From Mitsuaria sp. WAJ17 (GTDB taxonomy: Bacteria; Pseudomonadota; Gammaproteobacteria; Burkholderiales; Burkholderiaceae_C): a stretch of 64,000 nucleotides of DNA. The position numbers and the translations under genes were made by a program. Shown here piece after piece: positions 19,546 to 28,771 of this stretch (its first letter is position 1; the number at the start of each line of letters is the position of its first letter). Where the stretch lies: contig NZ_JACJUG010000010.1 in assembly GCF_014174515.1 (NCBI RefSeq), positions 62,001 through 126,000 of the forward strand, written 5' to 3'. The notes beneath the pieces are model-generated. The model did no database searches. It saw only the letters and a program-made list of their open reading frames with translations, and had not been told where the DNA came from.

Positions 19546-20688
19546 TCAGATCGAGGCCAGCAGCGCCTGATAGCGCAAGCGCATCAGGTCCAGGCCATGG
19601 GCCTGCAGCGCCTGCTGGCGCGCGGCCTGAGACAGCTGCTCCCCAAGACCGGGCTCGCTGAACACGCGCTCAAGTGCCATGGCCAGGGAGGCTGGATCGG
19701 ATTCCGGCACCAGCAAGCCGGTGCGGCCGTGCTCGATCACCCCCTCCACGCCAGGCACGTCAGACGCGATGCAGGCGCAGCCCGCGGCCATGGCCTCCAC
19801 CAGGGCCAGCGGCATGCCCTCCCAGTGCGTGGACAGCACGAACACCGCCGAGTTCATCAGCAGCTTGGGCATCTCGGCATGGTGACCCAGGAATTGCACC
19901 TGCTTCTGCAGGCCCAGGCGGTGCACCTCGGCCTCGCAATCCTTGCGATAGCCATCCTTGCCCGCGCCGGCCAGCAGCAGGGGCAGCTTGAGCCCGCGCT
20001 GGCTGAGGATGGCCAGGGCGCGGATCAGGGTCTTCTGATCCTTCTGGCGGGCAAAGCGGGCCGACATGACGATGCAGGCCGGACGCTCGGCAAAGCCGCG
20101 GATGCGACTCTCGGGAAACTTGGAGAGGTCGATGCCGTTGGGGATGGCGAAGCTGCGATCCTCCGGGAAGCCCAGCTCAACCAGGCGCCGGCGCACCCCC
20201 TCCGAAACGCCAATGAAGCGAGCCGTGTGCTTGGCCAGCCAGCGCGCTTGCATCAGGCGCCAGCGGCTGTAGCGCTCGCGGGTGTTGTGCTCCACATGCA
20301 CAAGCGTCGGCACGCCCGCCAGCCATCCAGCCAGACGGCCCCAGATGTGGTCGCTGAAACCATGGGCGACCAGCACATCCGGTTTCATCTGCTTGCAAAG
20401 TCGATAAAGCGACCACACCGTCAGCACATGGGACCAGCCCGGGACTACATGCACATCGAGCCCGCGGTCCTGCAGATCCTGCAGGCGCTGGGGGTCGGTG
20501 TTGCGCTTGCGGCGCAAGACCAGCACGGCGCGCATGCCGCTGCCAGGGGCCTTGGCGGCATTGCACAGATCGACCGCGACCTGTGTCGCACCGGAGAAAC
20601 CGCCGGTCACGAAATGCATCACCACCTGCTCCTGAATGGGCAGGGATCGGGTGAAGGGCTTGGATGGGGAGGTGGAAGCATCCGACAT
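19546..20688 (-). CDS. Family 4 glycosyltransferase (GT-B)
   Basis: The 380-residue GT-B enzyme has the N-terminal acceptor-domain opening VVMHFVTGGFSGATQVAVDL, the mid motif IPNGIDLSKFP, and the GT4 donor signature EGMPLALVEAMAAGCACIASDVPG. These retaining enzymes usually build LPS cores, O-chains or exopolysaccharides from nucleotide sugars in the cytoplasm. The start at 20688 (MSDAST) was preferred over a longer frame reaching 20754, which would run into the divergent ABC gene. It is convergent with the GT2 gene and divergent from the ABC exporter. Acceptor unknown. Confidence 0.87.
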   Translation of the reverse strand: MSDASTSPSKPFTRSLPIQEQVVMHFVTGGFSGATQVAVDLCNAAKAPGSGMRAVLVLRRKRNTDPQRLQDLQDRGLDVHVVPGWSHVLTVWSLYRLCKQMKPDVLVAHGFSDHIWGRLAGWLAGVPTLVHVEHNTRERYSRWRLMQARWLAKHTARFIGVSEGVRRRLVELGFPEDRSFAIPNGIDLSKFPESRIRGFAERPACIVMSARFARQKDQKTLIRALAILSQRGLKLPLLLAGAGKDGYRKDCEAEVHRLGLQKQVQFLGHHAEMPKLLMNSAVFVLSTHWEGMPLALVEAMAAGCACIASDVPGVEGVIEHGRTGLLVPESDPASLAMALERVFSEPGLGEQLSQAARQQALQAHGLDLMRLRYQALLASI

Positions 20689-20752
20689 GCGAACAGTATA
20701 GGCAGGGGCGTCAAGCGGAATCGATCGGTATTCGCAGCGACAATGCAAGCAC

Positions 20753-22546
20753 ATGCAAGCAAGCCCGCCTTCCGATCACCGTCCCCAGCCCCTGGACTCC
20801 CTGCCCCAGCCGGCGGTCAGCGCCTCGACGCCGGGCCTGCGGCAGACCGCCCGCCGCCTGCTGCCCTTTTTCTGGCCTCAGCGCTGGGGCTTGGCCCTGA
20901 CCATGTTGGCCTACCTCGGGGCGGCCGCCACCGAGCCCCTGATCCCGGCCCTGATCCAGAAGGTCTTCGGCGATGGCTTCCGTGTCGATGCGTTCGCCGT
21001 GTGGTGGGTGCCCGTCGTGCTGATCGGCCTGTTCGTGCTGCGTGGCATCTTCAGCTTTCTGGGCCAGTACCTGCTGAACTGGACCAGCTCCCGGACCGTC
21101 ATGCGCCTGCGCCTGGCCCTGGTGGACGCCCTGCTGCAGGCCGACGCCGCTGTCTACACCAGCCTGCAGCCGGGCGTGGCCGTCTCCAAGGTGGTCAATG
21201 ATCCGCAGCAGATCATGGAGCGCCTCTCCACCAGCGTGATCACCGTGCTTCGTGACGGCCTGCCGGCCCTGGCCATGCTGGGTTACCTCTTCTACCTGAA
21301 CTGGCAGCTGACCCTGCTGTCCATGGTGACCACCCCCGTGATGGGTTTTGTGGTGAGCAAGGTCAGCAGGCGGGTACGCGCCATGGGCAGTGCCGCCTAT
21401 GACGCCCAGCTGGGCCTGGTCGGCAAGGTCGAGGACGTCAGCCGTGCCTGGCGCGTGGTGCGCAGCTTCGATGCGGCCGAGCACGAGCGCCAGCGCTTCG
21501 AGCAACTGGCCCGTGAGGCCCAGCGCGCGGCGCTCAAGACAGCGGCGGCCAATGCCTCGGCCCAGCCGCTGTCGCAGTTTGTGGCCAGCATCGGGCTATC
21601 GGTCATCGTCAGCCTGGCCCTGCTGCAAGCGCGCGGCGCGCACACGGGCGTCGGCGAGTTCAGCGCCTTCATCACTGCCCTGCTGCTGCTGACCTCGCGC
21701 CTGCGGCATCTCACTGAGGTCAGCCAACCCATCATCAACGGACTGGTCGTGGCCCAGGGCTGCCTGCAGCTGCTGGACACGCCGCGCGAGCAGGACAGCG
21801 GCAGCGGCATCTTCGAGCACTGCCAGGGCGAGTTGCGCCTGGAGGCCGTCACCCTGCGCTATCCCAATGCCGACAGGCCGGCCCTGGACGCGCTGCAGCT
21901 GCACATCCCCAGCGGCCGGACCACCGCGCTGGTGGGATCCTCCGGTGCTGGCAAAAGTTCGGTGATCCAACTGCTGCTGGGTTTCGCCCGGCCGCAGCAG
22001 GGTCGCATCCTGCTGGACGGCAGGGACATTACCGCTCACACGCGCGCCAGCCTGCGGCGCCAGTTCGCGGTGGTCTCCCAGGACATCGTTCTCTTCGACG
22101 GCAGCATCGCCGACAACATCGCCTACGCCCAGCACCGCGACGATGCGCGGCTGGAGCAGGTGCTGCGCGCCGCACACCTGTGGGACTTCGTCCGCCAGCA
22201 GCCTCAGGGCCTGGACAGCCCCGTTGGCGCCAACGGCAGCCTGCTCTCAGGCGGCCAGCGCCAGCGCCTGGCCATCGCCCGGGCCCTCTACAAGGAGGCC
22301 CCTGTCTGGGTCTTCGACGAGGCCACCTCGGCACTGGACACCGAGAGCGAGCGCGCCGTGCAGCAGGCCCTGGAGCAGTGGCAGGGCAAGAAAACGCTGA
22401 TCGTGATCGCGCACCGCCTGTCCACCATCCGGCATGCCGACTGCATCCATGTGATGAGCCAGGGCCGCGTGATCGAGAGCGGTACGCACGAGGCCCTGCT
22501 GGCCCAGGAGGGCGTCTATGCCGGCATGGTGCGCGCCCAGCATTGA
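20753..22546 (+). CDS. MsbA-like lipid/polysaccharide ABC exporter
   Basis: The 597-residue half-transporter is membrane domain plus ATPase. Six membrane helices lie between about residues 45 and 310, and the nucleotide-binding domain has Walker A VGSSGAGKSS, Q-loop SQD, signature LSGGQRQRLAIARAL, Walker B VWVFDEATSALD and switch IAHRLST. It resembles MsbA (lipid A flippase) in architecture, and the surrounding LapAB and glycosyltransferase genes fit an LPS role. Whether it is the essential MsbA or a second, specialised exporter cannot be decided here. An N-terminal extension of about 35 residues is Pro/Ser-rich. It overlaps the comEA-like gene by 29 bases. Confidence 0.85.
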   Translation: MQASPPSDHRPQPLDSLPQPAVSASTPGLRQTARRLLPFFWPQRWGLALTMLAYLGAAATEPLIPALIQKVFGDGFRVDAFAVWWVPVVLIGLFVLRGIFSFLGQYLLNWTSSRTVMRLRLALVDALLQADAAVYTSLQPGVAVSKVVNDPQQIMERLSTSVITVLRDGLPALAMLGYLFYLNWQLTLLSMVTTPVMGFVVSKVSRRVRAMGSAAYDAQLGLVGKVEDVSRAWRVVRSFDAAEHERQRFEQLAREAQRAALKTAAANASAQPLSQFVASIGLSVIVSLALLQARGAHTGVGEFSAFITALLLLTSRLRHLTEVSQPIINGLVVAQGCLQLLDTPREQDSGSGIFEHCQGELRLEAVTLRYPNADRPALDALQLHIPSGRTTALVGSSGAGKSSVIQLLLGFARPQQGRILLDGRDITAHTRASLRRQFAVVSQDIVLFDGSIADNIAYAQHRDDARLEQVLRAAHLWDFVRQQPQGLDSPVGANGSLLSGGQRQRLAIARALYKEAPVWVFDEATSALDTESERAVQQALEQWQGKKTLIVIAHRLSTIRHADCIHVMSQGRVIESGTHEALLAQEGVYAGMVRAQH

Positions 22547-22901
22547 GCAATCGGCCGGTGCCCGGCGCCGCGTCCTTCGCGGGGTGGCCGGCCTGGCCCT
22601 CGTCATCGCTGCCAGCGGCAGCCAGGGGCAAGACCTGGCCCCGTCACCCCTGGAGCTGAACGAGGCCAGCCGCGCCGAACTGGAGTCCCTGCAAGGCCTC
22701 GGCCCTTCGCTGGTCACCCGGATGCTGGCCGCACGCCAGCAGGCCCCCTTTGCAAGCTGGCAAGACCTGGCACACCGGGTGAAGGGCATGGGGCCCAGGA
22801 TGATGGCGAGGCTGTCGGCGGCAGGCCTGCGCGTCAATCGACAAGCGCTGGATGCCGCCCCCGCGGCCCCACTCAGGCCGGCGTCGTCACCACCGCCTTG
22901 A
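22518..22901 (+). CDS. ComEA-like helix-hairpin-helix protein
   Basis: The 127-residue protein has a basic-hydrophobic N-terminal export or anchor segment (RRRVLRGVAGLALVIAASGS) followed by two helix-hairpin-helix motifs (LELNEASRAELESLQGLGPSLVTRML and DLAHRVKGMGPRMMARLSAAG), then a Pro/Ala tail. This is the ComEA layout; ComEA proteins bind incoming DNA in the periplasm during natural transformation, though related small HhH proteins of unknown role are common. The ATG at 22518 lies inside the ABC gene; GTG at 22584 is a shorter alternative, but it would remove the basic start of the signal. Its 3' end overlaps the convergent patatin gene by 29 bases. Confidence 0.75.
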   Translation: MPAWCAPSIEQSAGARRRVLRGVAGLALVIAASGSQGQDLAPSPLELNEASRAELESLQGLGPSLVTRMLAARQQAPFASWQDLAHRVKGMGPRMMARLSAAGLRVNRQALDAAPAAPLRPASSPPP

Positions 22902-24150
22902 TGGGCTCCTCACGCATACCGCGACGCTGCCGCGCGGGATCGGGCCGCGCAGCCTGCGCCGGCCAATTGAAGAAGCGCAGCACATCGCCCCGGCGCGCCA
23001 GGGTGTCCGCCATTCCAAGGTTGATCAGGTCTACGGTGAAGGACGGCTCGAAGAGCAGGTAGCTGGTCAGCGCCGAACCCGTTGCGCCCTTACCCTCGCC
23101 GGACACGCCCACACTGCGCAGCATGGCGCGAATGGGCGGCGGCAGACTGCCCTGGTGTTCGGCTGCGAGGTCGTCCAGGCGGCGGCTGGGCGCGATCACC
23201 AGCACATCGATGGGTCGCAGTGGCGTGCCCTCGCGCGCTGCGGGCGGCAGCAGGGACAGGGTCTTGTTGATGCGCTGCAGCCGCTCCACGTCCACCGCCA
23301 GGGCATCCAGGAAGATGTTGGACAGCGCATGCCCGGCGATCTGCGCCATGGAGGGATGCCCCTCCACCAGCGTCACCCGCCGGCCCGGCGGCTCGTGCAT
23401 GCGGCCCGCGCCGATCACCAGCACGCGCTCCGCCCCCAGATGCACCGCCGGCGAGACCGGTGCGCTCTGGCGCATGGAGCCGTCGCCGAACCATTCCAAC
23501 TGGCCGTCGAGTTCCAGCTGCTGGGCCGGGAAGATGAAGGGAATGGCCGAGGACGCCAGCAGATGCTCGATGCCCAGCTTCGCCCGCACGGCGATGCGCT
23601 GCGAGCGCAGCCAGGGCTGGTAGGGCTTGTGGGTCTGGTAGAAGGTGACGTGCTGGCCCGAGGTGTAGCTGGAGCCGCTGATGGCCAGGGCCTCCAGATG
23701 CTCGCTGTCCAGCATGGCCTCAAGTCGCTCGAAGCGGATCCAGCGCTTCAGCAGATGGGAGAGCGGGTCGTTGTCCAGCAGGCTGCGCGGCTTGCTGCGG
23801 CGCCAGCGCGCCAGGGCCCAGCCCAGGCTCATCATGGTCATCCAGCGGGCGCCGGTACGGATCACGCCCAGAGAGTCGGCCGCATAGACCTGCTCCACGT
23901 GGATGTTGCGCCAGATGTGCATCAGGCCGTCCACCGCGGCATCGAACTGATCCGCCTGGCAGGCCAGCGTGGCGGCATTGATGGCGCCGGCCGACGTGCC
24001 GGCGATCACTGGAAAAGGGTTGGGGCCCTGCACGCCCGCATCACGCCGCAGCTGGGCGATGGCGGCCAGCACTCCGACCTGGTAGGCCGCGCGGGCGCCG
24101 CCTCCGGTGAGGATGAGGCCGGTGCGTGGCGTGTGGGCAGTCGCGCTCAA
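22873..24150 (-). CDS. Patatin-like phospholipase, TTG start
   Basis: The 425-residue predicted lipid acyl hydrolase has the oxyanion motif GGGARAAYQVG (about residues 15-25), the nucleophile elbow GTSAG and the dyad aspartate in FGDGSMRQ (DGS in place of the more usual DGG or DGA). No signal peptide is visible. The start is a TTG at 24150: it is preceded by a strong GGAGG at seven bases spacing and leads straight into the conserved TGLILTGGGARAAYQ, whereas the longer open frame upstream encodes unrelated Cys/Arg-rich sequence. The C-terminal domain (about 300-425) resembles the extension of bacterial patatins of the RssA-like group. Convergent with, and overlapping, the comEA-like gene. Confidence 0.9.
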   Translation of the reverse strand: MSATAHTPRTGLILTGGGARAAYQVGVLAAIAQLRRDAGVQGPNPFPVIAGTSAGAINAATLACQADQFDAAVDGLMHIWRNIHVEQVYAADSLGVIRTGARWMTMMSLGWALARWRRSKPRSLLDNDPLSHLLKRWIRFERLEAMLDSEHLEALAISGSSYTSGQHVTFYQTHKPYQPWLRSQRIAVRAKLGIEHLLASSAIPFIFPAQQLELDGQLEWFGDGSMRQSAPVSPAVHLGAERVLVIGAGRMHEPPGRRVTLVEGHPSMAQIAGHALSNIFLDALAVDVERLQRINKTLSLLPPAAREGTPLRPIDVLVIAPSRRLDDLAAEHQGSLPPPIRAMLRSVGVSGEGKGATGSALTSYLLFEPSFTVDLINLGMADTLARRGDVLRFFNWPAQAARPDPARQRRGMREEPIKAVVTTPA

Positions 24151-24597
24151 GGCAGGACCTCCGTACAGCGGGTCTGCAAAGGAGGCGCCGGGAGACAGCC
24201 TGGCGCCTCTGCTGGGCCCATCATCGCAGCAAGCCTGCCGGGGCGGATGGAAAATGAAGTCGCATCGGCCCCTAAACCAGGGGGCTTTACGAGTAGGCGG
24301 CGCGGTCGAGCCACTTGAAGCCACTCGCCTCTTCCACAAGCGAATCCGTTTCAACCTGCGGTCGCTGCACACGGATGGCGTCTATGAGGAGCCTCTCTCA
24401 CGCAGACGCTGGTGCGTTGGCCTCGCGTGCACATGGTGCTGTCTTGCCCCGGCTTCGTGGCCGTCTACATCTCCTCGCTACAGGCCCATGGGGTCCCCGA
24501 CCGGGCCTTCGAATCGCACCGGCAACAAGCCGACTTCCTGGAGCAGGCCAGGCAGGCGGTGCAGCACGCACGAGGCTGAGCTCGCACCACGCAGGAA
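24151..24597. other. 447-base gap between patatin and dnaE genes
   Basis: No established gene was recognised. Part of it (about 24250-24400) is less GC-rich than its flanks and includes the ribosome binding site and probable promoter region of the patatin gene near its left end (GGAGG at 24158-24162). The right end holds a short open frame described separately. No repeat or strong hairpin was seen. Confidence 0.6.
24433..24579 (+). CDS. Possible small ORF, 48 residues, unknown
   Basis: ATG 24433 to TGA 24577-24579 encodes a 48-residue peptide containing FVAVYISSLQAHGVPDRAF and ending FLEQARQAVQHARG. The composition looks protein-like, with a helical amphipathic C-terminus, unlike the Arg/Pro-rich products of shadow frames here. 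The frame stays open upstream to 24388, so GTG at 24412 is an alternative start. There is no clear ribosome binding site. It could be a genuine small protein or the tail of a decayed gene. It is convergent with dnaE and ends 18 bases before the dnaE stop. I do not recognise a family. Confidence 0.25.
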   Translation: MVLSCPGFVAVYISSLQAHGVPDRAFESHRQQADFLEQARQAVQHARG

Positions 24598-27500
24598 TCA
24601 CTCGTAGCTGATCTGAACCGGCTCGCCCTTGGGCCCGGCAAAGCGAGCCAGGGCCTCGTCGCAGGGCCAGAACTTGGCGGCGTCGCCCAGCTCCAGCTCG
24701 GCCACGGCGCCCTCGCGCTTGAGGCTCAGGCGCAGGCTTAGGCCGTGGGTCAGCGTGCCCTGCTCCGTCTCGACGACCTTCGGGGGCCAGGTCTTGACCA
24801 CCTCCTGCACCGGCGGCACCGTGCCGTTGACCGCCAGGCGCAGGAACTTGCCGAAGCGGGCGCGGGCGCCGGCCAGGTCCCAGACGGCCTGGATGTTCAT
24901 GCGCAGGCCGCCGGAGAAGCGGTCGTTCTGCACCTTGCCGGAGACGACGATCAGCTCGTCGTCGGCCAGGATGCCCTTGGCGCTGTTGATCAGCTCCTCA
25001 TTGGCCACAGACTCGATCACATCGGTCTTGTCGTCCAGCTTGAAGATGGCCACCTTGCCGCGGTTGCCGTTGATGATGCGCATGTCGGACACGATGCCGG
25101 CCACCAGCACCGGCTCGCGGCTGTCCTGCAGATCGGCGATGCGCCGGCGCACCATGCGGCGGACTTCCTCGCCGGACTGGTCGAAGAGATGGCCGGAGAG
25201 GTAGTAGCCGATGGCTGTCTTCTCCAGGCTCAGCTTCTCCTTGATGCTCCAGGGCGGCACGTTGACCAGCTCCGGCTCGGCGGTGGAAGAGCCGTGGGTG
25301 TCGTCGAAGTCGAAGAGCCCGCCCTGGTCCGCATTGGCCGCCAGGTTTTCGCCGTAGGTGTAGCCCAGGGCCACGCTGGCCAGCAGGCGGGCACGATCGG
25401 CCTCCAGGGTGTCGAAGGCCCCCGCCTTGATCAGGGCCTCCACCACGCGCTTGTTGACGGCCTTGCGGTCCACGCGGGCGCAGAAGTCGAAGAAGCTCTT
25501 GAAGGGTCCGCCCTCCTTGCGGGCGCGCAGGATGGCCTCGATGGCGCCCTGGCCCGTGCCCTTGACGGCGCCGAGGCCGTAGTTGACGAGCTTGTCGTGG
25601 ATGGGCTCGAAGCGGTAGACGCCGCGGTTCACGCAAGGCGGCTGGAACTCGATGCCGAACAGCTTGGCGTCCTCCAGCAGGACCTTGAGCTTGTCGGTGT
25701 CGTCCATTTCGATGGTCATGTTCGCGGCGAAGAACTCCGCCGTGAAATGCACCTTGAGCCAGCCGGTGTGATAGGCCAGCAGGGAGTAGGCCGCCGCGTG
25801 CGACTTGTTGAAGCCGTAGCCCGCGAACTTCTCCATCAGGTCAAAGACCTCGTCGGCCTTAGCCTGGTCGATGCCCTTCTCCGCCGCGCCCTTTCGGAAC
25901 AGGTCGCGGTGCATGGCCATCTCTTCGGCCTTCTTCTTGCCCATGGCCCGGCGCAGCATGTCGGCGCCGCCGAGGCTGTAGCCGCCCAGCACCTGGGCCG
26001 TCTGCATCACCTGCTCCTGGTAGACCATGATGCCGTAGGTCTCGGCCAGCACGGGTTCCGTCAGCGGGTGCGGGTACTCCACCACCTCCTTGCCGTGCTT
26101 GCGCGCGACGAAGGTGGGGATCAGGTCCATGGGGCCCGGGCGGTACAGCGCGTTCAGGGCGATGAGGTCTTCCAGGCGCGAGGGCTTGGCGTCACGCAAC
26201 ATGCCTTGCATGCCGCGGGATTCGAACTGAAACACCGACTCAGTCAGGCCGTCCGAGAAGAGCTTGTAGACCTTCTTGTCGTCCAGGGGGATGGTCTCGA
26301 AGGCGAAGTCCTTCTGGGCCGGATGGCGGGCCACGATGAAGTCCTTGGCCAACTCCAGGATGGTCAGCGTGGCCAGGCCCAGGAAGTCGAACTTCACCAG
26401 GCCGATGGCCTCGACATCGTCCTTGTCGTACATGCTCACCGCGCTCGTGGAGCCCGGCTGCTGGTACATGGGGCAGAAGTCGGTGATCTTGCCCGGCGCG
26501 ATCAGCACGCCCCCGGCGTGCATGCCGATATTGCGCACCATGCCCTCGACGCGCGCCGCCAGCTTCAGCAGCTCGGCCACTTCCTCTTCCTGCTGCTCGC
26601 GCTCTTCGATCTCCGGCGCCTCGTGGCGAGCGTAGATGACCTTTGACTTTTCCGGGTCGAAGTCCGGCGGCAGCTTGGCCAGGGTCACGGTCTTGCCCGG
26701 GGGCGCGGGGATGAGCTTGGCGATGGAGTCCACATGACCGAAGCCCATGCCCAGCACGCGGCCGATGTCGCGCAGCGCGGCCTTGGCGGCCATGGTGCCG
26801 AAGGTGGCGATCTGGCTCACCGCGGGGCGGCCGTACTTGTCCTTGACGTACTCAATGACGCGGTCGCGGTTGCCCTGGCAGAAGTCGATGTCGAAGTCGG
26901 GCATCGAGACCCGCTCGGGGTTCAGGAAGCGCTCGAACAGCAGGTTGTACTGCAGCGGGTCCAGGTCCGTGATCAGCAGCACATAGGCCACCAGGGAACC
27001 GGCGCCGGACCCCCGGCCCGGACCCACGGGGCAGCCGTTTTGCTTGGCCCAGCGGATGAAGTCACCCACGATGAGGAAGTAGCCGGGGAAGCCCATCTTG
27101 ATGATGGTCTCGAGCTCGAACTCCAGGCGCTCCACATACCGCGGGCGCTGGGCCTCGCGCTTGGCTTCATCGGGGAAGAGCTGCTTCAGTCGCGCGTCCA
27201 GGCCCTCATAGCTGAGCTCCCGGAAGTAGCGGTCCATGGGCATGGGCTGGCCGTCGTCCAGGATGGGCGTGGGGAAGTTGGGCAGCTGCGGCTTGCCCAG
27301 CACCAGCGACAGGCTGCAGCGGCGGGCGATCTCAATGGTGTTGGCCAGCGCCGTCGGGATGTCGGCGAAGAGCGCCTCCATGTCTGCCTGCGAGCGGAAG
27401 TACTGACCCGGCAGGAAGCGCTTGACGCGCTTGGGATTGGCCAGGGTCTCGCCGTCGGCAATACAGACGCGGGCCTCGTGGGCGTCGTAGTCCTCCTCGG

Positions 27501-28107
27501 TCAGGAACTGCACCGGATGCGTGGCCACCACAGGCAGGCCCAGCTCGGCGGCCAGGGGCACGGTGGCCGCCACCACGGCTTCCTGGCCCGGCAGACCGGC
27601 GCGCTGCAGCTCCAGGTAGAAGCGCGTGGGATAGATGACCGAGAGCTTGCCGGCCCAGTCACGCGCCCGCGTCTGGTCACCGACCAGCAGCGCCTGGCCG
27701 ATGGCCCCCATCTGCGCGCCGGAGAGGCAGATCAGCCCCTCGTTGAGCTCCTGCATCCACTCCAGCTTCAGGCAGGCCTGCGTGCGCTGGACACCCTGGA
27801 TCCAGGCCCGGGACAGCAGCTCGGACAGGTTCAGGTAGCCCTTCTTGTTCTGAACCAGCAGCAGCAGGCGGTGCGGCGGCTTGTCGGCCACCTCGGCCTC
27901 CACCCAGCAGTCCGCGCCCAGGATGGGCTTGACGCCCTTCTTGCGGCTGGCGTTGTAGTGCTTCACCGCACCGAACATGTTGGCGAGGTCGGTGACGGCC
28001 AGGGCCACCTGGCCATCCTTGGCAGCGGCGGCGGCGGCGTCGTCGATCAGCAGGGTGCCATCGACGACGGAGAACTCGGTGTGGGTGCGCAGGTGAACAA
28101 AAGCCAT
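24598..28107 (-). CDS. dnaE: DNA polymerase III subunit alpha
   Basis: DnaE is the replicative polymerase subunit. The 1169-residue protein shows an N-terminal PHP domain (MAFVHLRTHTEFSVVDG), the class C polymerase palm with the catalytic aspartates in PDFDIDF (Asp404 and Asp406) and in KFDFLGL (Asp574), helix-hairpin-helix and OB-fold (near DRFSGGLRMNIQAVW) regions, and a short C-terminal domain. Length and order match DnaE1 of proteobacteria, not the error-prone DnaE2. The start at 28107 is fixed by the conserved MAFVHL; the frame is open upstream without homology. Monocistronic as far as seen, divergent from the VOC gene. Confidence 0.97.
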   Translation of the reverse strand: MAFVHLRTHTEFSVVDGTLLIDDAAAAAAKDGQVALAVTDLANMFGAVKHYNASRKKGVKPILGADCWVEAEVADKPPHRLLLLVQNKKGYLNLSELLSRAWIQGVQRTQACLKLEWMQELNEGLICLSGAQMGAIGQALLVGDQTRARDWAGKLSVIYPTRFYLELQRAGLPGQEAVVAATVPLAAELGLPVVATHPVQFLTEEDYDAHEARVCIADGETLANPKRVKRFLPGQYFRSQADMEALFADIPTALANTIEIARRCSLSLVLGKPQLPNFPTPILDDGQPMPMDRYFRELSYEGLDARLKQLFPDEAKREAQRPRYVERLEFELETIIKMGFPGYFLIVGDFIRWAKQNGCPVGPGRGSGAGSLVAYVLLITDLDPLQYNLLFERFLNPERVSMPDFDIDFCQGNRDRVIEYVKDKYGRPAVSQIATFGTMAAKAALRDIGRVLGMGFGHVDSIAKLIPAPPGKTVTLAKLPPDFDPEKSKVIYARHEAPEIEEREQQEEEVAELLKLAARVEGMVRNIGMHAGGVLIAPGKITDFCPMYQQPGSTSAVSMYDKDDVEAIGLVKFDFLGLATLTILELAKDFIVARHPAQKDFAFETIPLDDKKVYKLFSDGLTESVFQFESRGMQGMLRDAKPSRLEDLIALNALYRPGPMDLIPTFVARKHGKEVVEYPHPLTEPVLAETYGIMVYQEQVMQTAQVLGGYSLGGADMLRRAMGKKKAEEMAMHRDLFRKGAAEKGIDQAKADEVFDLMEKFAGYGFNKSHAAAYSLLAYHTGWLKVHFTAEFFAANMTIEMDDTDKLKVLLEDAKLFGIEFQPPCVNRGVYRFEPIHDKLVNYGLGAVKGTGQGAIEAILRARKEGGPFKSFFDFCARVDRKAVNKRVVEALIKAGAFDTLEADRARLLASVALGYTYGENLAANADQGGLFDFDDTHGSSTAEPELVNVPPWSIKEKLSLEKTAIGYYLSGHLFDQSGEEVRRMVRRRIADLQDSREPVLVAGIVSDMRIINGNRGKVAIFKLDDKTDVIESVANEELINSAKGILADDELIVVSGKVQNDRFSGGLRMNIQAVWDLAGARARFGKFLRLAVNGTVPPVQEVVKTWPPKVVETEQGTLTHGLSLRLSLKREGAVAELELGDAAKFWPCDEALARFAGPKGEPVQISYE

Positions 28108-28165
28108 GCCGGATTGTAGAGAGGCGCGCGAACCACACGGCACAGACGCCTGGCCTCGACACTAC

Positions 28166-28180
28166 TGACACATCCTGTCA
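28166..28180. promoter_or_regulatory. Perfect inverted repeat between dnaE and VOC gene
   Basis: TGACA-CATCC-TGTCA is a perfect 5-bp inverted repeat with a 5-base spacer, the size and shape of a dimeric repressor site. It lies about 59 bases upstream of the dnaE start and 97 bases upstream of the VOC gene start, so it could serve either. TTGACA on the minus strand (28176-28181 read in reverse) also resembles a -35 hexamer, but I see no -10 at the right distance. Confidence 0.35.
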
Positions 28181-28276
28181 ACAGCGCCCCCTAGCATGGC
28201 GTCAGCTCCAGCACAGGGAGCCCCCCGCAACCAGCGCCGTCCAGCGACGGCCGCCCTTATCCTCAGGAAGAACGAC

Positions 28277-28651
28277 ATGAACCTCAGCCCCAGCCTCCAG
28301 ATCCTCTTCGTGGACCAGACTGACCGCAGCGCGGCCTTCTACAGCGAGCACTTCGGCGCCCGCGTGCTGGAGTCCTCCCCCACGTTCGCGATGCTGGCCC
28401 TGGGTGACAGTGCCCGCCTGGGCCTGTGGTCCCGCCACACGGCCGAACCCGGCCCCACGGCGGCCGGCGGCGGTACCGAACTGGCCTTTGCCCAGCCAGA
28501 TCGCAGCGCCGTGGACAGCCTGCACGCGCGCTGGAGCGCTGCCGGCGTCCCCATGGCCCAGGCTCCTGTGGCCATGGACTTCGGCTACACCTTCGTCGCC
28601 ACGGACCCGGACGGCCACCGCCTGCGCGTCTTCCACCCCGAGGGTAACTGA
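28277..28651 (+). CDS. VOC-superfamily (glyoxalase/dioxygenase-like) protein
   Basis: The 124-residue protein has a single VOC unit made of two beta-alpha-beta-beta-beta modules: SLQILFVDQTDRSAAFYSEHFGARVLE in the first and TDPDGHRLRVFHPEG at the end of the second, typical of the glyoxalase / bleomycin-resistance fold. The metal ligands are not well conserved (no clear early His), so a lyase activity cannot be assumed; a binding or drug-resistance type of role is possible. The ATG at 28277 follows AGGAAG at seven bases; an upstream in-frame ATG at 28196 would add 27 residues with no similarity. Confidence 0.8.
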   Translation: MNLSPSLQILFVDQTDRSAAFYSEHFGARVLESSPTFAMLALGDSARLGLWSRHTAEPGPTAAGGGTELAFAQPDRSAVDSLHARWSAAGVPMAQAPVAMDFGYTFVATDPDGHRLRVFHPEGN

Positions 28652-28771
28652 GCCTGACGGCGGCGCGGGCGCTCAGCGCCCGTCCGGACAGGACTCAGGG
28701 ATCATGCGGGGACGCAAGCTGGCGGCCTGCCGTATGCTGCCCCGCCATCCCTGCTGACGCCGAGAGTCCCC

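Noticed and set aside
28667..28681. Terminator after the VOC gene
   Set aside because: A GGGCGC-TCA-GCGCCC hairpin is present but without any T-run, and with a loop of only 3 bases.
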